Positions 34,162 to 43,381 of a stretch of 64,000 nucleotides of DNA are shown one piece after another. Made by a program: the position numbers and the translations under genes. This stretch comes from Gallionella straubiae (GTDB lineage Bacteria; Pseudomonadota; Gammaproteobacteria; Burkholderiales; Gallionellaceae): positions 2,232,001 through 2,296,000 of the forward strand of contig NZ_CP194331.1 of NCBI RefSeq assembly GCF_051257895.1. The letters are read 5' to 3'. The notes beneath the pieces are model-generated. The model did no database searches and had not been told where the DNA came from. It saw nothing but the letters and a program-made list of their open reading frames with translations. Position 1 is the first letter of the stretch; each line of letters begins with the position of its first letter.

Positions 34162-35259
34162 ATGACTTACGCGCTCGACATCAAAGTTCTGGCCGGACTG
34201 GAGCCGATTTCCACATTCGGCCCGGCGCGCTTGCGCGAGTTGCTCGATTATTGCCATATCGAAACGGTACCCCAGGGGGGCGACCCGTTCAAGGTGCATG
34301 GACTGCAAGGCCAGTCGGTCTATCTGGTGGACGGGGAGCTGGAACTGGTCTATCAGGACGGCAACAGGGTGGTGGTCGGCGCACAGTCCGAATGGGCCAA
34401 ACATCCGTTGGGCAAGCGCCAGCCGTACATCGTCTCTGCTTCGGCCTTGCGCGAGAGCCATTTGCTGCGCGTCGATGACGAGTTGCTGGACCGGATGGTG
34501 ACATGGGATCAATTTTCCCGGCATGATTCGGCGGAGCAGCGGGGGTTCCCCGTGTCCGGCCGTGAAGACGGTATCGATGCATCGACCAGCATCAAGCATT
34601 TGTTGAACTCCAGCATGTTTAGCGCGGACAATCTCAAAAATGGGCCGCTGGCGCATTTGCCGATGGCGAATATCAGCGCGCTGTTGCAGCGCATCGAAGC
34701 GGTTGCCGTGTGGGAGGGCGATGTCGTTATCCGCGAGGGCGACGAGGGTGATTATTATTACCTGATCGATAGCGGCCGCGCCGAGGTGACGCGCCGCGTG
34801 GGCGGCGCGGATGTGCCGCTTGCCAGCCTGAAGGCAGGCGATGTGTTCGGCGAAGAGGCGCTGGTTTCCGGCAGCAAACGCAATGCGACCGTCACGATGA
34901 AATCCAACGGAGTATTATTGCGCCTCGGGCGGCAGGATTTTCTGGCGCTGCTGCAGGAACCGCTGCTGCACAAGCTGAGCTATGAACAGGCCATGCAGGC
35001 CGTGGCGCAAGGCGCAGTGTGGCTGGACGTACGGCATCCGCCGGAGTACCGTTATGACAGGCTGCCCGGAGCGATGAATGTGCCGTTGAATGACATACGC
35101 AATGCGATCGGCGTGCTGGATCGCAGCAAGAAATACATCGCCTATTGCCAGAGCGGGCGGCGCAGCGCGGCTGCCGCATTCATCCTGGCGCAGGCAGGAT
35201 ATGATGTGCAGGTTCTGGATGGCGGGTTGTGGTCGGTGCCGAGGTCGGCGCAGCAGTAG
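34162..35259 (+). CDS. Cyclic-nucleotide-binding protein with C-terminal rhodanese domain
   Basis: A 365-residue cytoplasmic protein in three parts: an N-terminal CNB-like fold without a binding cassette (about 1-125), a complete CNB domain (about 165-275, cassette VFGEEALVSGSKRNAT) and a rhodanese domain (about 275-365) with its active-site loop CQSGRRS at residue 329. It could couple cAMP to sulfane-sulfur transfer or to a redox-sensitive thiol. AGGAGG stands before the ATG. It follows the cyclase by 126 bp, which points to the cyclase as its signal source. Confidence 0.88.
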   Translation: MTYALDIKVLAGLEPISTFGPARLRELLDYCHIETVPQGGDPFKVHGLQGQSVYLVDGELELVYQDGNRVVVGAQSEWAKHPLGKRQPYIVSASALRESHLLRVDDELLDRMVTWDQFSRHDSAEQRGFPVSGREDGIDASTSIKHLLNSSMFSADNLKNGPLAHLPMANISALLQRIEAVAVWEGDVVIREGDEGDYYYLIDSGRAEVTRRVGGADVPLASLKAGDVFGEEALVSGSKRNATVTMKSNGVLLRLGRQDFLALLQEPLLHKLSYEQAMQAVAQGAVWLDVRHPPEYRYDRLPGAMNVPLNDIRNAIGVLDRSKKYIAYCQSGRRSAAAAFILAQAGYDVQVLDGGLWSVPRSAQQ

Positions 35260-35286
35260 CTTGGGGAAACGGGCAAGGGAGCGGGA

Positions 35287-37686
35287 ATGAGTACAGTCAT
35301 GGCGGCCAATGGTGGAGCAGGCAATGTTGGTGAAATGAGCCTTAAGCTCGAGTTCACCAAGAACCTCAATCACGTCATCAACAGGATACATGCCACCAGT
35401 AATATCGATGAAATCATGCTGGATGTCAGCAAGGACATCTGTACGCTGTTCAACGCCGACCGGCTGACCATCTATGTGGTGGGCGAAGACAATGCCTCGC
35501 TGATCTCCAAGGTCAAGACCGGCCTGAATTCCTTCAAGGATCTCAAACTGCCGATTGCGGAGCAGAGCGTTGCCGGTTATGCGGCAATGCACAAAAGATT
35601 GCTCAACATCAAGGATGTCTACGACGTGCAGGAACTGGCCGGTTACAGCCCGCACCTGCGTTTCCTGCAGGAAGTGGACAAACGCACCGGCTACCGCACC
35701 AAGCAGATGCTGGTTGCTCCGATCCTGGATAGCGGCGGCGATCTGGTCGGCGTCATCCAGGTCATCAACAACAAGGCCGGCGCTCCTTTTGCGGCGATGG
35801 TCGAAGAAGGCGTCCAGGAACTGGCGCAGAGCATGGCGGTGGCCTTGCGCCAGCGTCAGCAGATCGCCACGGTCAAGACCAAATATGACTTTCTGGTGGC
35901 CGATGCGGTGCTTTCCGTGGCGGAATTCGAATTGGCGACCCGCACCGCCCGCCGCAAGGGGATCGACATCGAGGAAGTGCTGATCGATGAGTTTCAGGTT
36001 ACAGCAGCCGCGCTGGGCAAGGCGTTGTCCACCTTCTTCGGCGTCCCTTACGAACCCTACAAGGCGGATCGCATCAAGCCGGCCGATTTGCTGAAAAACC
36101 TGAAGCGGGAGTACGTGGAAAGCAGCCACTGGATTCCGATCGAGGAAACCCAGGAGGGGCTGATCATCCTGACCACCGATCCGGAGCGCATCCAGGCCTC
36201 GCGGGTGGTCAACAATATATTCCCCAAGAACCGGCTGGTCTATAAGGTCTGCTCGCAGCGTGAATTCAAGCAGACACTGGATTCGTTCTATGGCGGAGGA
36301 GGCTCGTCCGATGCCACCGGCGGCTTCGCCATGGACGAGTCCTCGATGGACGACCTGCTGTCCAGCCTCGGCGGGGACGATGAGGAGAGTGCCGGTGTCA
36401 GCCAGGACGATGTCAGTGCCGCGGCCGACAACGAACTGGTCAAGCTGGTCAACAAGATTATCGTGGACAGCTACCGCATGGGGGCCTCGGACATCCATAT
36501 CGAGCCGGGGCCGGGCAAGATGAAAACCCAGATTCGCGTGCGCAAGGACGGTTCGCTGCTCAATTACATCGAGGTGCCCGCCACCTACCGCAACGCGCTG
36601 GTGACGCGCCTCAAGATTATGTGTGACCTGGATATTTCCGAGAAGCGCAAGCCGCAGGACGGCAAAATCAAGTTCAAGAAATTCGGCCCGCTGGACATCG
36701 AGTTGCGCGTCGCGACCATCCCGTCGCAGGGCGGGGTCGAAGACGTGGTGATGCGTATTCTCGCCTCCGGCGAGCCGCTGCCGCTGGAAAAGATGGGCTT
36801 CTCGGCGCGCAACAACGAATTGATTAAGGCGACGGTTAGCAAGCCGTACGGCCTGTTCTTCGTCTGCGGGCCGACCGGCTCCGGCAAGACGACCACGCTG
36901 CACTCCATTCTCAAATTCATCAATACGCCCGACACCAAGATATGGACGGCCGAAGACCCGGTGGAAATCACCCAGAAGGGCTTGCGCCAGGTGCAGATCA
37001 ACAAGAAGGCGGGGCTGGACTTTGCGACCATCATGCGCGCCTTCCTGCGCGCCGACCCGGACGTGATCATGGTCGGCGAAATGCGCGACAAGGAAACCGT
37101 GTCCATCGGCATCGAGGCCTCGCTCACCGGCCACCTGGTGTTTGCCACCCTGCATACCAACAGCGCGCCGGAATCCATCATCCGCCTGCTGGACATGGGG
37201 ATGGACCCGTTCAACTTTGCCGATGCGCTGCTGGGCATCCTGGCGCAACGCCTGGCGAAGCGCCTGTGCGGCGAGTGCAAGAAGCCGCATATCGCAAATC
37301 CTGACGAAATAAAGGCCATGCTTACTGAATACAGTAATGAGTTGACCAACACTGCAACCTGGAAAAAGGATCCGGCTGCCGCGACCAAGGCGCTATATGA
37401 AGAATGGGTCAAGCTGTTCGCCAACGACAAAAAAGAATTTACGCTTTACGAGCCAGTCGGCTGCGACAAATGTACCGGCACCGGTTACCGCGGCCGCGTC
37501 GGCCTGCACGAGTTGCTGATCGGCACCGATCCGGTCAAGAAGGCGATTCAGGAGCATGCGCGCGTCGCCGAACTGCTGGCCATCGCCCTCGAAGAAGGCA
37601 TGCACACCCTGAAGCAGGACGGGATGGAAAAGGTGTTGCAGGGTATCACCGACATGCACCAGATACGCGCAGTCTGTATCAAGTAG
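35287..37686 (+). CDS. GAF-fused PilB/GspE-type secretion ATPase
   Basis: A 799-residue hexameric-type ATPase for type IV pilus or type II secretion systems, carrying an N-terminal GAF domain (about 30-190) not found in standard PilB. A MshEN-like N domain (about 200-330), an acidic linker, and the motor domain follow: Walker A GPTGSGKT at 528-535, Walker B and His boxes (DPDVIMVGEMRD, GHLVFATLHTN), and a CGEC...CDKC zinc site near 660-725. The GAF may bind a cyclic nucleotide or other small ligand to control assembly. It sits between CNB-rhodanese and HD-GYP genes, and upstream of a pilin gene. Confidence 0.92.
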   Translation: MSTVMAANGGAGNVGEMSLKLEFTKNLNHVINRIHATSNIDEIMLDVSKDICTLFNADRLTIYVVGEDNASLISKVKTGLNSFKDLKLPIAEQSVAGYAAMHKRLLNIKDVYDVQELAGYSPHLRFLQEVDKRTGYRTKQMLVAPILDSGGDLVGVIQVINNKAGAPFAAMVEEGVQELAQSMAVALRQRQQIATVKTKYDFLVADAVLSVAEFELATRTARRKGIDIEEVLIDEFQVTAAALGKALSTFFGVPYEPYKADRIKPADLLKNLKREYVESSHWIPIEETQEGLIILTTDPERIQASRVVNNIFPKNRLVYKVCSQREFKQTLDSFYGGGGSSDATGGFAMDESSMDDLLSSLGGDDEESAGVSQDDVSAAADNELVKLVNKIIVDSYRMGASDIHIEPGPGKMKTQIRVRKDGSLLNYIEVPATYRNALVTRLKIMCDLDISEKRKPQDGKIKFKKFGPLDIELRVATIPSQGGVEDVVMRILASGEPLPLEKMGFSARNNELIKATVSKPYGLFFVCGPTGSGKTTTLHSILKFINTPDTKIWTAEDPVEITQKGLRQVQINKKAGLDFATIMRAFLRADPDVIMVGEMRDKETVSIGIEASLTGHLVFATLHTNSAPESIIRLLDMGMDPFNFADALLGILAQRLAKRLCGECKKPHIANPDEIKAMLTEYSNELTNTATWKKDPAAATKALYEEWVKLFANDKKEFTLYEPVGCDKCTGTGYRGRVGLHELLIGTDPVKKAIQEHARVAELLAIALEEGMHTLKQDGMEKVLQGITDMHQIRAVCIK

Positions 37687-37695
37687 GGGCGCATC

Positions 37696-39315
37696 ATGGA
37701 TTCCACGGAGCACTTGCTGCATCGCCTCAAGGAACTCAACGAGATCGGCATCGCGCTGTCGCAGCAGCACAACATCAACAGCCTGCTGGAAACGATCCTG
37801 GAGGCGGCCAAGCGCATTACCAATGCCGATGCAGGCACACTTTATCTGCATGAGCCGGAGCAGCGCGTGTTGCGTTTCGAGATCATGCGCACCGATTCGT
37901 TGAACATCGCGATGGGCGGCACCAGTGGGGTGCCGATCACCTTCTACCCTATCCACCTCTATGACAAAGAGGACAAGCCCATCCACTCGATGGTGGTGAC
38001 CCACTCGGCGCTCAGTGGCGAGACGGTCAACATCCCCGACGCCTATGCGGCGGAAGGCTACGATTTTTCCGGCACCAAGAAATTCGACGCCAAGACCGGC
38101 TACCGCTCGCAGTCCTTCCTGGCCGTGCCGATGCGCAACCACGAGAACGAGATCATCGGAGTGCTGCAACTCATCAACGCGCAGGACCGCGAGAGCGGAG
38201 CGGTCGTTCCGTTTTCGGGTGACGACCAGCAATTGCTGGAATCGCTCGCCTCGCAGGCCGCCATTGCGCTCACCAACCGCCGCCTGATCGAGCAACTGGA
38301 AGAGCTGTTCGAATCGTTCATTCAGCTCATCAACACCGCGATCGACGACAAATCCCCCTACACCGGCGGGCATTGCGCGCGCGTGCCGGTGCTGACCATG
38401 ATGCTGGCCGAGGCGGTCAACCGCACCAGCAGCGGCCCGCTTGGGGATTTCGTGATGAGCGAGAAAGACCGGCATGAACTGAAAATTGCCGGCCTGCTGC
38501 ACGACTGCGGCAAGATCACCACGCCGGTGCATGTGGTGGACAAGTCGACCAAGCTGCAGACCCTGTTTGACCGCATTCATCTGGTGGACACGCGCTTCGA
38601 GGTGCTCAAACGCGATGCGGAGGTCGCCATGCTGCGCACTCTCTCGGAAGGCAAAGGAAACGAGGAAGCCGTCCGTGCCGAATACGCGGCGCGCATCCGG
38701 CAGCTCGACGATGACCGGGAATTTCTGCGCTACTGCAACATCGGCGGCGAGGCCATGTCGGACGAGGCGCAGCAGCGCGTGCGACGGATTGCCGCCTACC
38801 AGTGGCGTGGCGTTGATGGAGAAACCGGAAATTTCCTGAGCGAGGACGAGGTCGAGAATCTTAACATCCGTGCAGGCACCTTGACTGCGGCGGAGCGCGA
38901 GATCATCAACCACCATATCGTCGTCACCATCAAGATGCTGGAGTCCCTGCCGTGGCCGAGACACCTCAAGAATGTCTCGGAATATGCCGGCGGCCATCAC
39001 GAGCGCATGGATGGCAAGGGCTATCCGCGCGGGCTGACCCGTGAGCAGATGTCGGTACAGGCGCGCATGATGGGCATCGCCGATATTTTCGAGGCGCTCA
39101 CCGCCAAAGACAGACCCTACAAGCTTGGCAAGACACTGACCGAGTCGCTGACCATACTCGGGAAACTCAAACTGGCCGGCCATATCGACCCAGACCTGTT
39201 CGACATCTTCATTCGCGAAAAAGTCTATCTTGATTACGCCAAACAGTTCCTGGCGCCCGAGCAGATCGACGACGTGGACTTGAGCGGGATTCCGGGTGTG
39301 AATCTGAACGCATAG
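37696..39315 (+). CDS. GAF-HD-GYP cyclic-di-GMP phosphodiesterase
   Basis: A 539-residue cytoplasmic protein with an N-terminal GAF domain (about 10-190) and an HD-GYP domain. Metal ligands are visible: HD at 269-270 (LLHDCGK), HH in INHHIVV, HHER near 433 and GYP at 442-444. HD and GYP are about 172 residues apart, roughly 100 more than in a standard HD-GYP, owing to an insert at about 283-385 rich in charged residues. It should degrade c-di-GMP. It starts nine bases after the ATPase, so both are coupled and can be read as a pilus-control pair. Confidence 0.92.
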   Translation: MDSTEHLLHRLKELNEIGIALSQQHNINSLLETILEAAKRITNADAGTLYLHEPEQRVLRFEIMRTDSLNIAMGGTSGVPITFYPIHLYDKEDKPIHSMVVTHSALSGETVNIPDAYAAEGYDFSGTKKFDAKTGYRSQSFLAVPMRNHENEIIGVLQLINAQDRESGAVVPFSGDDQQLLESLASQAAIALTNRRLIEQLEELFESFIQLINTAIDDKSPYTGGHCARVPVLTMMLAEAVNRTSSGPLGDFVMSEKDRHELKIAGLLHDCGKITTPVHVVDKSTKLQTLFDRIHLVDTRFEVLKRDAEVAMLRTLSEGKGNEEAVRAEYAARIRQLDDDREFLRYCNIGGEAMSDEAQQRVRRIAAYQWRGVDGETGNFLSEDEVENLNIRAGTLTAAEREIINHHIVVTIKMLESLPWPRHLKNVSEYAGGHHERMDGKGYPRGLTREQMSVQARMMGIADIFEALTAKDRPYKLGKTLTESLTILGKLKLAGHIDPDLFDIFIREKVYLDYAKQFLAPEQIDDVDLSGIPGVNLNA

Positions 39316-39400
39316 GCACAAAAAATCCGCCAAATCTGCGAGGGTGGTTTGTGGCGAATCGAACGAGGCACGAATTAGTCGAGATATAACTGCCCAAAAA

Positions 39401-39416
39401 TGTCAGTATGGTGACA
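39401..39416 (+). promoter_or_regulatory. Possible PilR-type activator site (TGTC-N8-GACA)
   Basis: TGTC (39401-39404) and GACA (39413-39416) form an inverted repeat about 90 bp upstream of the sigma-54 promoter. PilR, the activator of pilA in Pseudomonas, recognises TGTC-containing sites. The distance suits an enhancer-binding protein. No pilR gene is in the window. Confidence 0.4.
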
Positions 39417-39492
39417 AATTATCGACGATTGATGATAAGATTATAATATGGGTAAGCAATTAAAAATATTTAATAAACAATGTATTATTGTT

Positions 39493-39509
39493 TTGGCATG
39501 ACTATTGCT
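39493..39509 (+). promoter_or_regulatory. Sigma-54 promoter of the pilin gene
   Basis: TTGGCATG-ACTA-TTGCT matches the sigma-54 consensus (TTGGCACG-N4-TTGCT) at all but one base, with GG and GC correctly spaced. Transcription should begin near 39520, about 40 bases before the pilin ATG. pilA genes are classically RpoN/PilR-dependent. Confidence 0.88.
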
Positions 39510-39559
39510 GATTAAATGGCGACACACATTCTGGTGTGTTTTCCTAAGGAGACTCAAAC

Positions 39560-40036
39560 ATGAAACAAATTCAAAAAGGTTTTACCTTGATCGAATTGAT
39601 GATCGTGGTGGCGATTATCGGCATTCTGGCTGCGGTGGCGATCCCTGCGTATCAGGACTACATCACCAAAGCCAAGGTATCCAAGGTGGCTGCAGCGGTA
39701 GAGTCCATCAAACTGGCTGTTGCTCAGTACGCCCAGGAGAACGGCGGAGCGGTATCCTTCGATGCAATCGATGCATGGACCTCGATCGGAACAGGCACTC
39801 CAAGCACCACCACCGAAGTGACCAGCATCCAGATGGGTACCAACGGTGTCATCATCGCGAACGTTCCCGCTTCCGTTGCGGGCACCGCATGTAACATCCG
39901 TTTCACGCCTACCTTCGGCACGACAGCTACGACTTGGGCTGCAACGACTACTACGGGTGCGGTCGGCGGAGCAACGCCAACCAATAATACGGCTTGCCCG
40001 ACTGTAGTTCAAAACATCATTGCTAAATGGATCTGA
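39560..40036 (+). CDS. pilA: Type IV major pilin (PilA-like)
   Basis: A 158-residue prepilin with a short basic leader (MKQIQKG) cleaved before F8, the essential Glu5 of the mature protein (FTLIELMIVVAIIGILAAVA), and the N-terminal assembly helix. Two C-terminal cysteines (ACNIR and ACPT) should make the D-loop disulfide. The mature part is Thr/Ala-rich and low in charge. It has its own sigma-54 promoter, AAGGAG before the ATG and a strong terminator after it, so it is expressed separately from the upstream ATPase/HD-GYP genes. Confidence 0.95.
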   Translation: MKQIQKGFTLIELMIVVAIIGILAAVAIPAYQDYITKAKVSKVAAAVESIKLAVAQYAQENGGAVSFDAIDAWTSIGTGTPSTTTEVTSIQMGTNGVIIANVPASVAGTACNIRFTPTFGTTATTWAATTTTGAVGGATPTNNTACPTVVQNIIAKWI

Positions 40037-40065
40037 TTCTCTGTGTAGTGATTTAGGAACAGATG

Positions 40066-40091
40066 GCCCCTCTCCGGAGGGGCATTTTTTT
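40066..40091 (+). terminator. Intrinsic terminator after the pilin gene
   Basis: GCCCCTC/GAGGGGC form a 7-bp GC-rich stem around TCCG, followed by A and seven Ts. It lies 30 bp after the pilA stop. Confidence 0.9.
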
Positions 40092-40108
40092 GGCGAAGAG
40101 GAGTGGGG

Positions 40109-41752
40109 ATGATTTTGCGGCGAGGTGAGGGAGCATCGTTCGGGTGGCTCCGTCCCGCAGTGTTGTTGTTACTTGCGGGAGTGCTCTATCTGCCATTCCT
40201 GGGTAATCCTCTTATCTTCGATGACCTTGGCCTGTTCGGGCCGATCGGATCGCATGCCGGGTTGGGCACGCTCCTCAATCTGCGCGGCCTGCCCTACTTC
40301 ACGTTCGGTGCGACATGGGTCTTCTTCGGGGAGAGTCTCCCCGTATACAGGGTGCAGAACTTGTTGCTGCATACCCTGAATACTTGGTTGGTATGGCGGT
40401 TGTTGATTCTATGGGGCGAACTGTTCCTGAAAGACGTAGGATACCGGGCCAGATTTTCGGTCGGCGCTTTTGGGGCTGCCGCCATCTTTGCAGTTCATCC
40501 TCTCGCAGTGTATGGGGCGGGATATCTGGTTCAGCGTAGCATCCTCATGGCGACCCTGTTCACCTTGCTCATGCAACTGGCCTATCTTCGCGGCATCACC
40601 GAACACAACAAGAGGTACCTAGTGCTGGCGGTCCTGGCCTATCTCTTCTCGGTGTTCAGTAAAGAGCACAGCCTGATGGCGCCTGCGATCCTTCTGCCGT
40701 TGACTTGGCTGCTGAGAGGAAGGAATGAGCATTCGCTGCGTGCCCTATCCTTCACTTGGATGGGGTTCTTCTTTGTCGCGCTGCTGGTGGTGTTACGCAT
40801 AAAGGGTATTTTGGGTCAGCCTTACGAGCCTGATGCGACCCCTTTATTCTTGAAGCTGGCACTGCCGGCGGATGTGCAGCAACTTCACTTGTTGAGCGTG
40901 CTCACGCAGTCGGGACTGTTCTTTAAGTATGCTTTCCTCATGTTGATACCCAATCCCGTGTGGATGTCGATCGACATGCGGGAGGTGTTCATGCTGACGT
41001 GGAAGGAGTGGGCTAGCTGGGTGGGGTTAACGGCGTTTGTTGCATACGGAGTGTTTGCACTGAGGAGCCTGCTGAAGGGAGGGAGATTGGGGCTGCTTGG
41101 TTTGGCGCTGCTTTATCCCTGGTGTCATTTCATGGTGGAGTTCTCCAGTATCCGCGTACAGGAGGTGTTCGTCCTGTATCGGGCGTATCTGTGGTTGCCC
41201 GGTTATATGTTGATTTTTGCCCTGCTGTTAAGTGCATTGTCTGTCCGGAGGCAGGCCATTCTTTGCGGCTTGGCTGTGCTGGTGATGATTCCGTTGGCGT
41301 GGGACCGGTTGCAGGTCTTTTCGGAGGAGTTCAGAGTCTGGGACGATGCGGCCCGGTTGCTTCACGGTGAAGACAGGCTTGGTTCAGCACGTATCTATTA
41401 CGGGAGGGCGCGAGCTTCCGCGGCCAATAAGAACTGGGAATCGGCAATCGAGGACTATAAGAAGGCGCTTTCTATCGATCCAACAAAAGCTCAAATCGCA
41501 ATGGCGTTGTCGTCAGCTTATTTTGGCGCCGGGAGATATCCTGAGGCGTTGGCCGAGATAGACAGGGTGATCGAGACCGATCCGGATAATCCCAAAGCGC
41601 ATTACAACAAAGGAGTTCTCTACAGGAAGCTGGGCGATCCAAGAGCCGCTGGAGAGATGCAAAAAAGTTGCGATCTTGGTGCCGTGGTGGCTTGTGCGAC
41701 CGTTGTTTTCACTAATATTAAAAAACAACACATTGATCCAATGAAGAAATAA
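40109..41752 (+). CDS. GT-C-like polytopic membrane protein with TPR tail, possible pilin glycosyltransferase
   Basis: A 547-residue protein with about ten to eleven membrane helices (residues 12-395) and a C-terminal soluble part with about three TPR repeats (about 430-520). The first periplasmic loop carries an acidic pair (NPLIFDDLGLFG), as in GT-C glycosyltransferases of the TMTC type, which use lipid-linked sugars and have TPRs. Position right after the pilin makes pilin glycosylation a reasonable guess, but no donor or acceptor can be read from sequence. The ATG at 40109 is preceded by GAGGAG. The TPR portion ends with several Cys and a Lys-rich tail. Confidence 0.7.
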   Translation: MILRRGEGASFGWLRPAVLLLLAGVLYLPFLGNPLIFDDLGLFGPIGSHAGLGTLLNLRGLPYFTFGATWVFFGESLPVYRVQNLLLHTLNTWLVWRLLILWGELFLKDVGYRARFSVGAFGAAAIFAVHPLAVYGAGYLVQRSILMATLFTLLMQLAYLRGITEHNKRYLVLAVLAYLFSVFSKEHSLMAPAILLPLTWLLRGRNEHSLRALSFTWMGFFFVALLVVLRIKGILGQPYEPDATPLFLKLALPADVQQLHLLSVLTQSGLFFKYAFLMLIPNPVWMSIDMREVFMLTWKEWASWVGLTAFVAYGVFALRSLLKGGRLGLLGLALLYPWCHFMVEFSSIRVQEVFVLYRAYLWLPGYMLIFALLLSALSVRRQAILCGLAVLVMIPLAWDRLQVFSEEFRVWDDAARLLHGEDRLGSARIYYGRARASAANKNWESAIEDYKKALSIDPTKAQIAMALSSAYFGAGRYPEALAEIDRVIETDPDNPKAHYNKGVLYRKLGDPRAAGEMQKSCDLGAVVACATVVFTNIKKQHIDPMKK

Positions 41753-41818
41753 ATATTCAGAAACCGCAGGGACACGGTTTTCACCTCCCCATCCCGACAA
41801 AGCGTTATTGCCAATCGG

Positions 41819-43255
41819 TTACTTTTTACCAGGCGCTCCCAACATTTCGCGCAATTCCCGCAAATCACTTTCTATCATTGAAAGCTGGTAGAAGCTTCCG
41901 CCCACCTGTTTCGCCAGTTCAAGTTGATCGATCGCGGCGTAGAGGTTGCCCTGCCAGGCGTAGCTGTAGGCCTGCGCCTGGTGTTGCTCGAAGCGCTTGC
42001 CGAGCATGGCGTAACTGCGCGCCTGCAGGTCATATAGCGTCGTATCGCTGGGGTGGCGGGTGAGCTGTTCGGTGAGCAGCTTGACGGCGGTTTCCGCCTG
42101 GTTGCTGTTCAGCAGCAGGTCGGCATAGTCGTAAATCAGGGCGCGGTGCTGAGGGAAAGTTTGTACGGCAGCCCGGTAAAATGCCAAAGCGGAGGCATCA
42201 TTTTTTTCGGTGCGCTTCACCTGGCCGGTGAGGGTTTCTACCATCGGGTTCTGCCTGGCCATCGGATCACTCTGGATCTGTTTGTGCAATGCCGCCAGTT
42301 CTTCGGCGGCGCGGCCGGTTTCGTTGTTGCGCAGCAATGCGCTTACCAGACCATAGCGTTGCGCAATCGGGTTGCCGTGTTTCTGTGCGCCCAGCGCGTC
42401 GCTGAAATAGGCGATGGCATCCGGCGCAGTCTTTTGCGCAGCGATAAGCTTCGCGCGCACCAGCTGGAAATCCAGGCTGTCCGGGATCAGGCGGTAAGGC
42501 TGTTTCTGAACGCGGTTCCCGATGTCGGCGACGCGCTCGCTGGTGATCGGGTGGGTGCGCAGGTAGCTTGGTGCATTCCCCTCCAGCAGGCGGGTGGCTT
42601 TCTGCAGCCGGTCCAGGAATTCCGGCATGGCGTGGATGCTGAAGTTCGACTTTTGCAGAATCTCCAAACCGATGCGGTCTGCTTCCTCTTCATGGGCGCG
42701 GGTGTAATCCAGTTGTTTCTGGATGGCGCGCGCCTGCATGCCGGCAAGCGCCGCCTGGGAGGCTTGCGAGTTGCTGCGCGCGGCGAGAATGGCGATGGCG
42801 ATCGCGGCCATCGAGGCCAGGCTGTCGCCTTGCTGTCCGGCCACCATGCGCGCCAGGTGGTGTTGCGTGACATGGGCAATTTCGTGGCTGAGCACCGCAG
42901 CCAGTTCAGATTCGCTCTGGGCGGTCAGCAGCAAACCGCTGTTTACGCCGATGAAACCGCCCGGGAGCGCGAAGGCGTTGATGTTGTAATCGGCGAGCGC
43001 AAAGAACTCGAAGCCCAGGCTGGGCTCGGCGCTGTTTTCGACCAGCTTCTGGCCTAGCCGGTTGAGGTAATCATTGATTTCCGGGTCGTCGAGATATTGC
43101 TTGCCGGCGCGGATCTGCATCACGCTTTGCTGGCCGATCTGGCGCTCCTGCAGCGGGGTGAGGATGGTCTGCGAGACATCGCCCAGGTCGGGCAGGCCTT
43201 CGCCCATGGCGCAGGGCGAAAAACACAGCAACAGCAGCGGAATCAGTTTTCTCAT
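41819..43255 (-). CDS. bepA: Periplasmic M48 metalloprotease with TPR domain, BepA-like
   Basis: A 478-residue protein: signal peptide (cleavage near AMG-EG, residue 19), an M48 protease domain with zinc motif HEIAH (in LAAVLSHEIAHVTQHH) near residue 130 and a further zinc Glu (EEEADRIGLE), and a C-terminal TPR domain (about 290-470). BepA/YfgC helps assemble LptD and degrades stalled outer-membrane proteins. The start at 43255 is the only plausible Met before the signal peptide. It is divergent from the kinase at 43382. Confidence 0.9.
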   Translation of the reverse strand: MRKLIPLLLLCFSPCAMGEGLPDLGDVSQTILTPLQERQIGQQSVMQIRAGKQYLDDPEINDYLNRLGQKLVENSAEPSLGFEFFALADYNINAFALPGGFIGVNSGLLLTAQSESELAAVLSHEIAHVTQHHLARMVAGQQGDSLASMAAIAIAILAARSNSQASQAALAGMQARAIQKQLDYTRAHEEEADRIGLEILQKSNFSIHAMPEFLDRLQKATRLLEGNAPSYLRTHPITSERVADIGNRVQKQPYRLIPDSLDFQLVRAKLIAAQKTAPDAIAYFSDALGAQKHGNPIAQRYGLVSALLRNNETGRAAEELAALHKQIQSDPMARQNPMVETLTGQVKRTEKNDASALAFYRAAVQTFPQHRALIYDYADLLLNSNQAETAVKLLTEQLTRHPSDTTLYDLQARSYAMLGKRFEQHQAQAYSYAWQGNLYAAIDQLELAKQVGGSFYQLSMIESDLRELREMLGAPGKK

Positions 43256-43381
43256 GATTACTATGATAGTTGTTTTTGCTTCCGGTTCACACCTCTCGGG
43301 GAACAGGGTATTGCGGCAGAGCGTCTCGGGATGGACAGTGCGGCGCAAAGCACGCAGAATTGCGCTGTTTCCGGCCAAACG

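Noticed and set aside
34915..37290. A 791-codon ORF opposite the GAF-ATPase
   Set aside because: Antisense shadow; the plus-strand protein has all Walker and zinc motifs.
39316..39400. Terminator after the HD-GYP gene
   Set aside because: CGCC/GGCG arms near 39330-39357 are imperfect with a long loop and no T tract.
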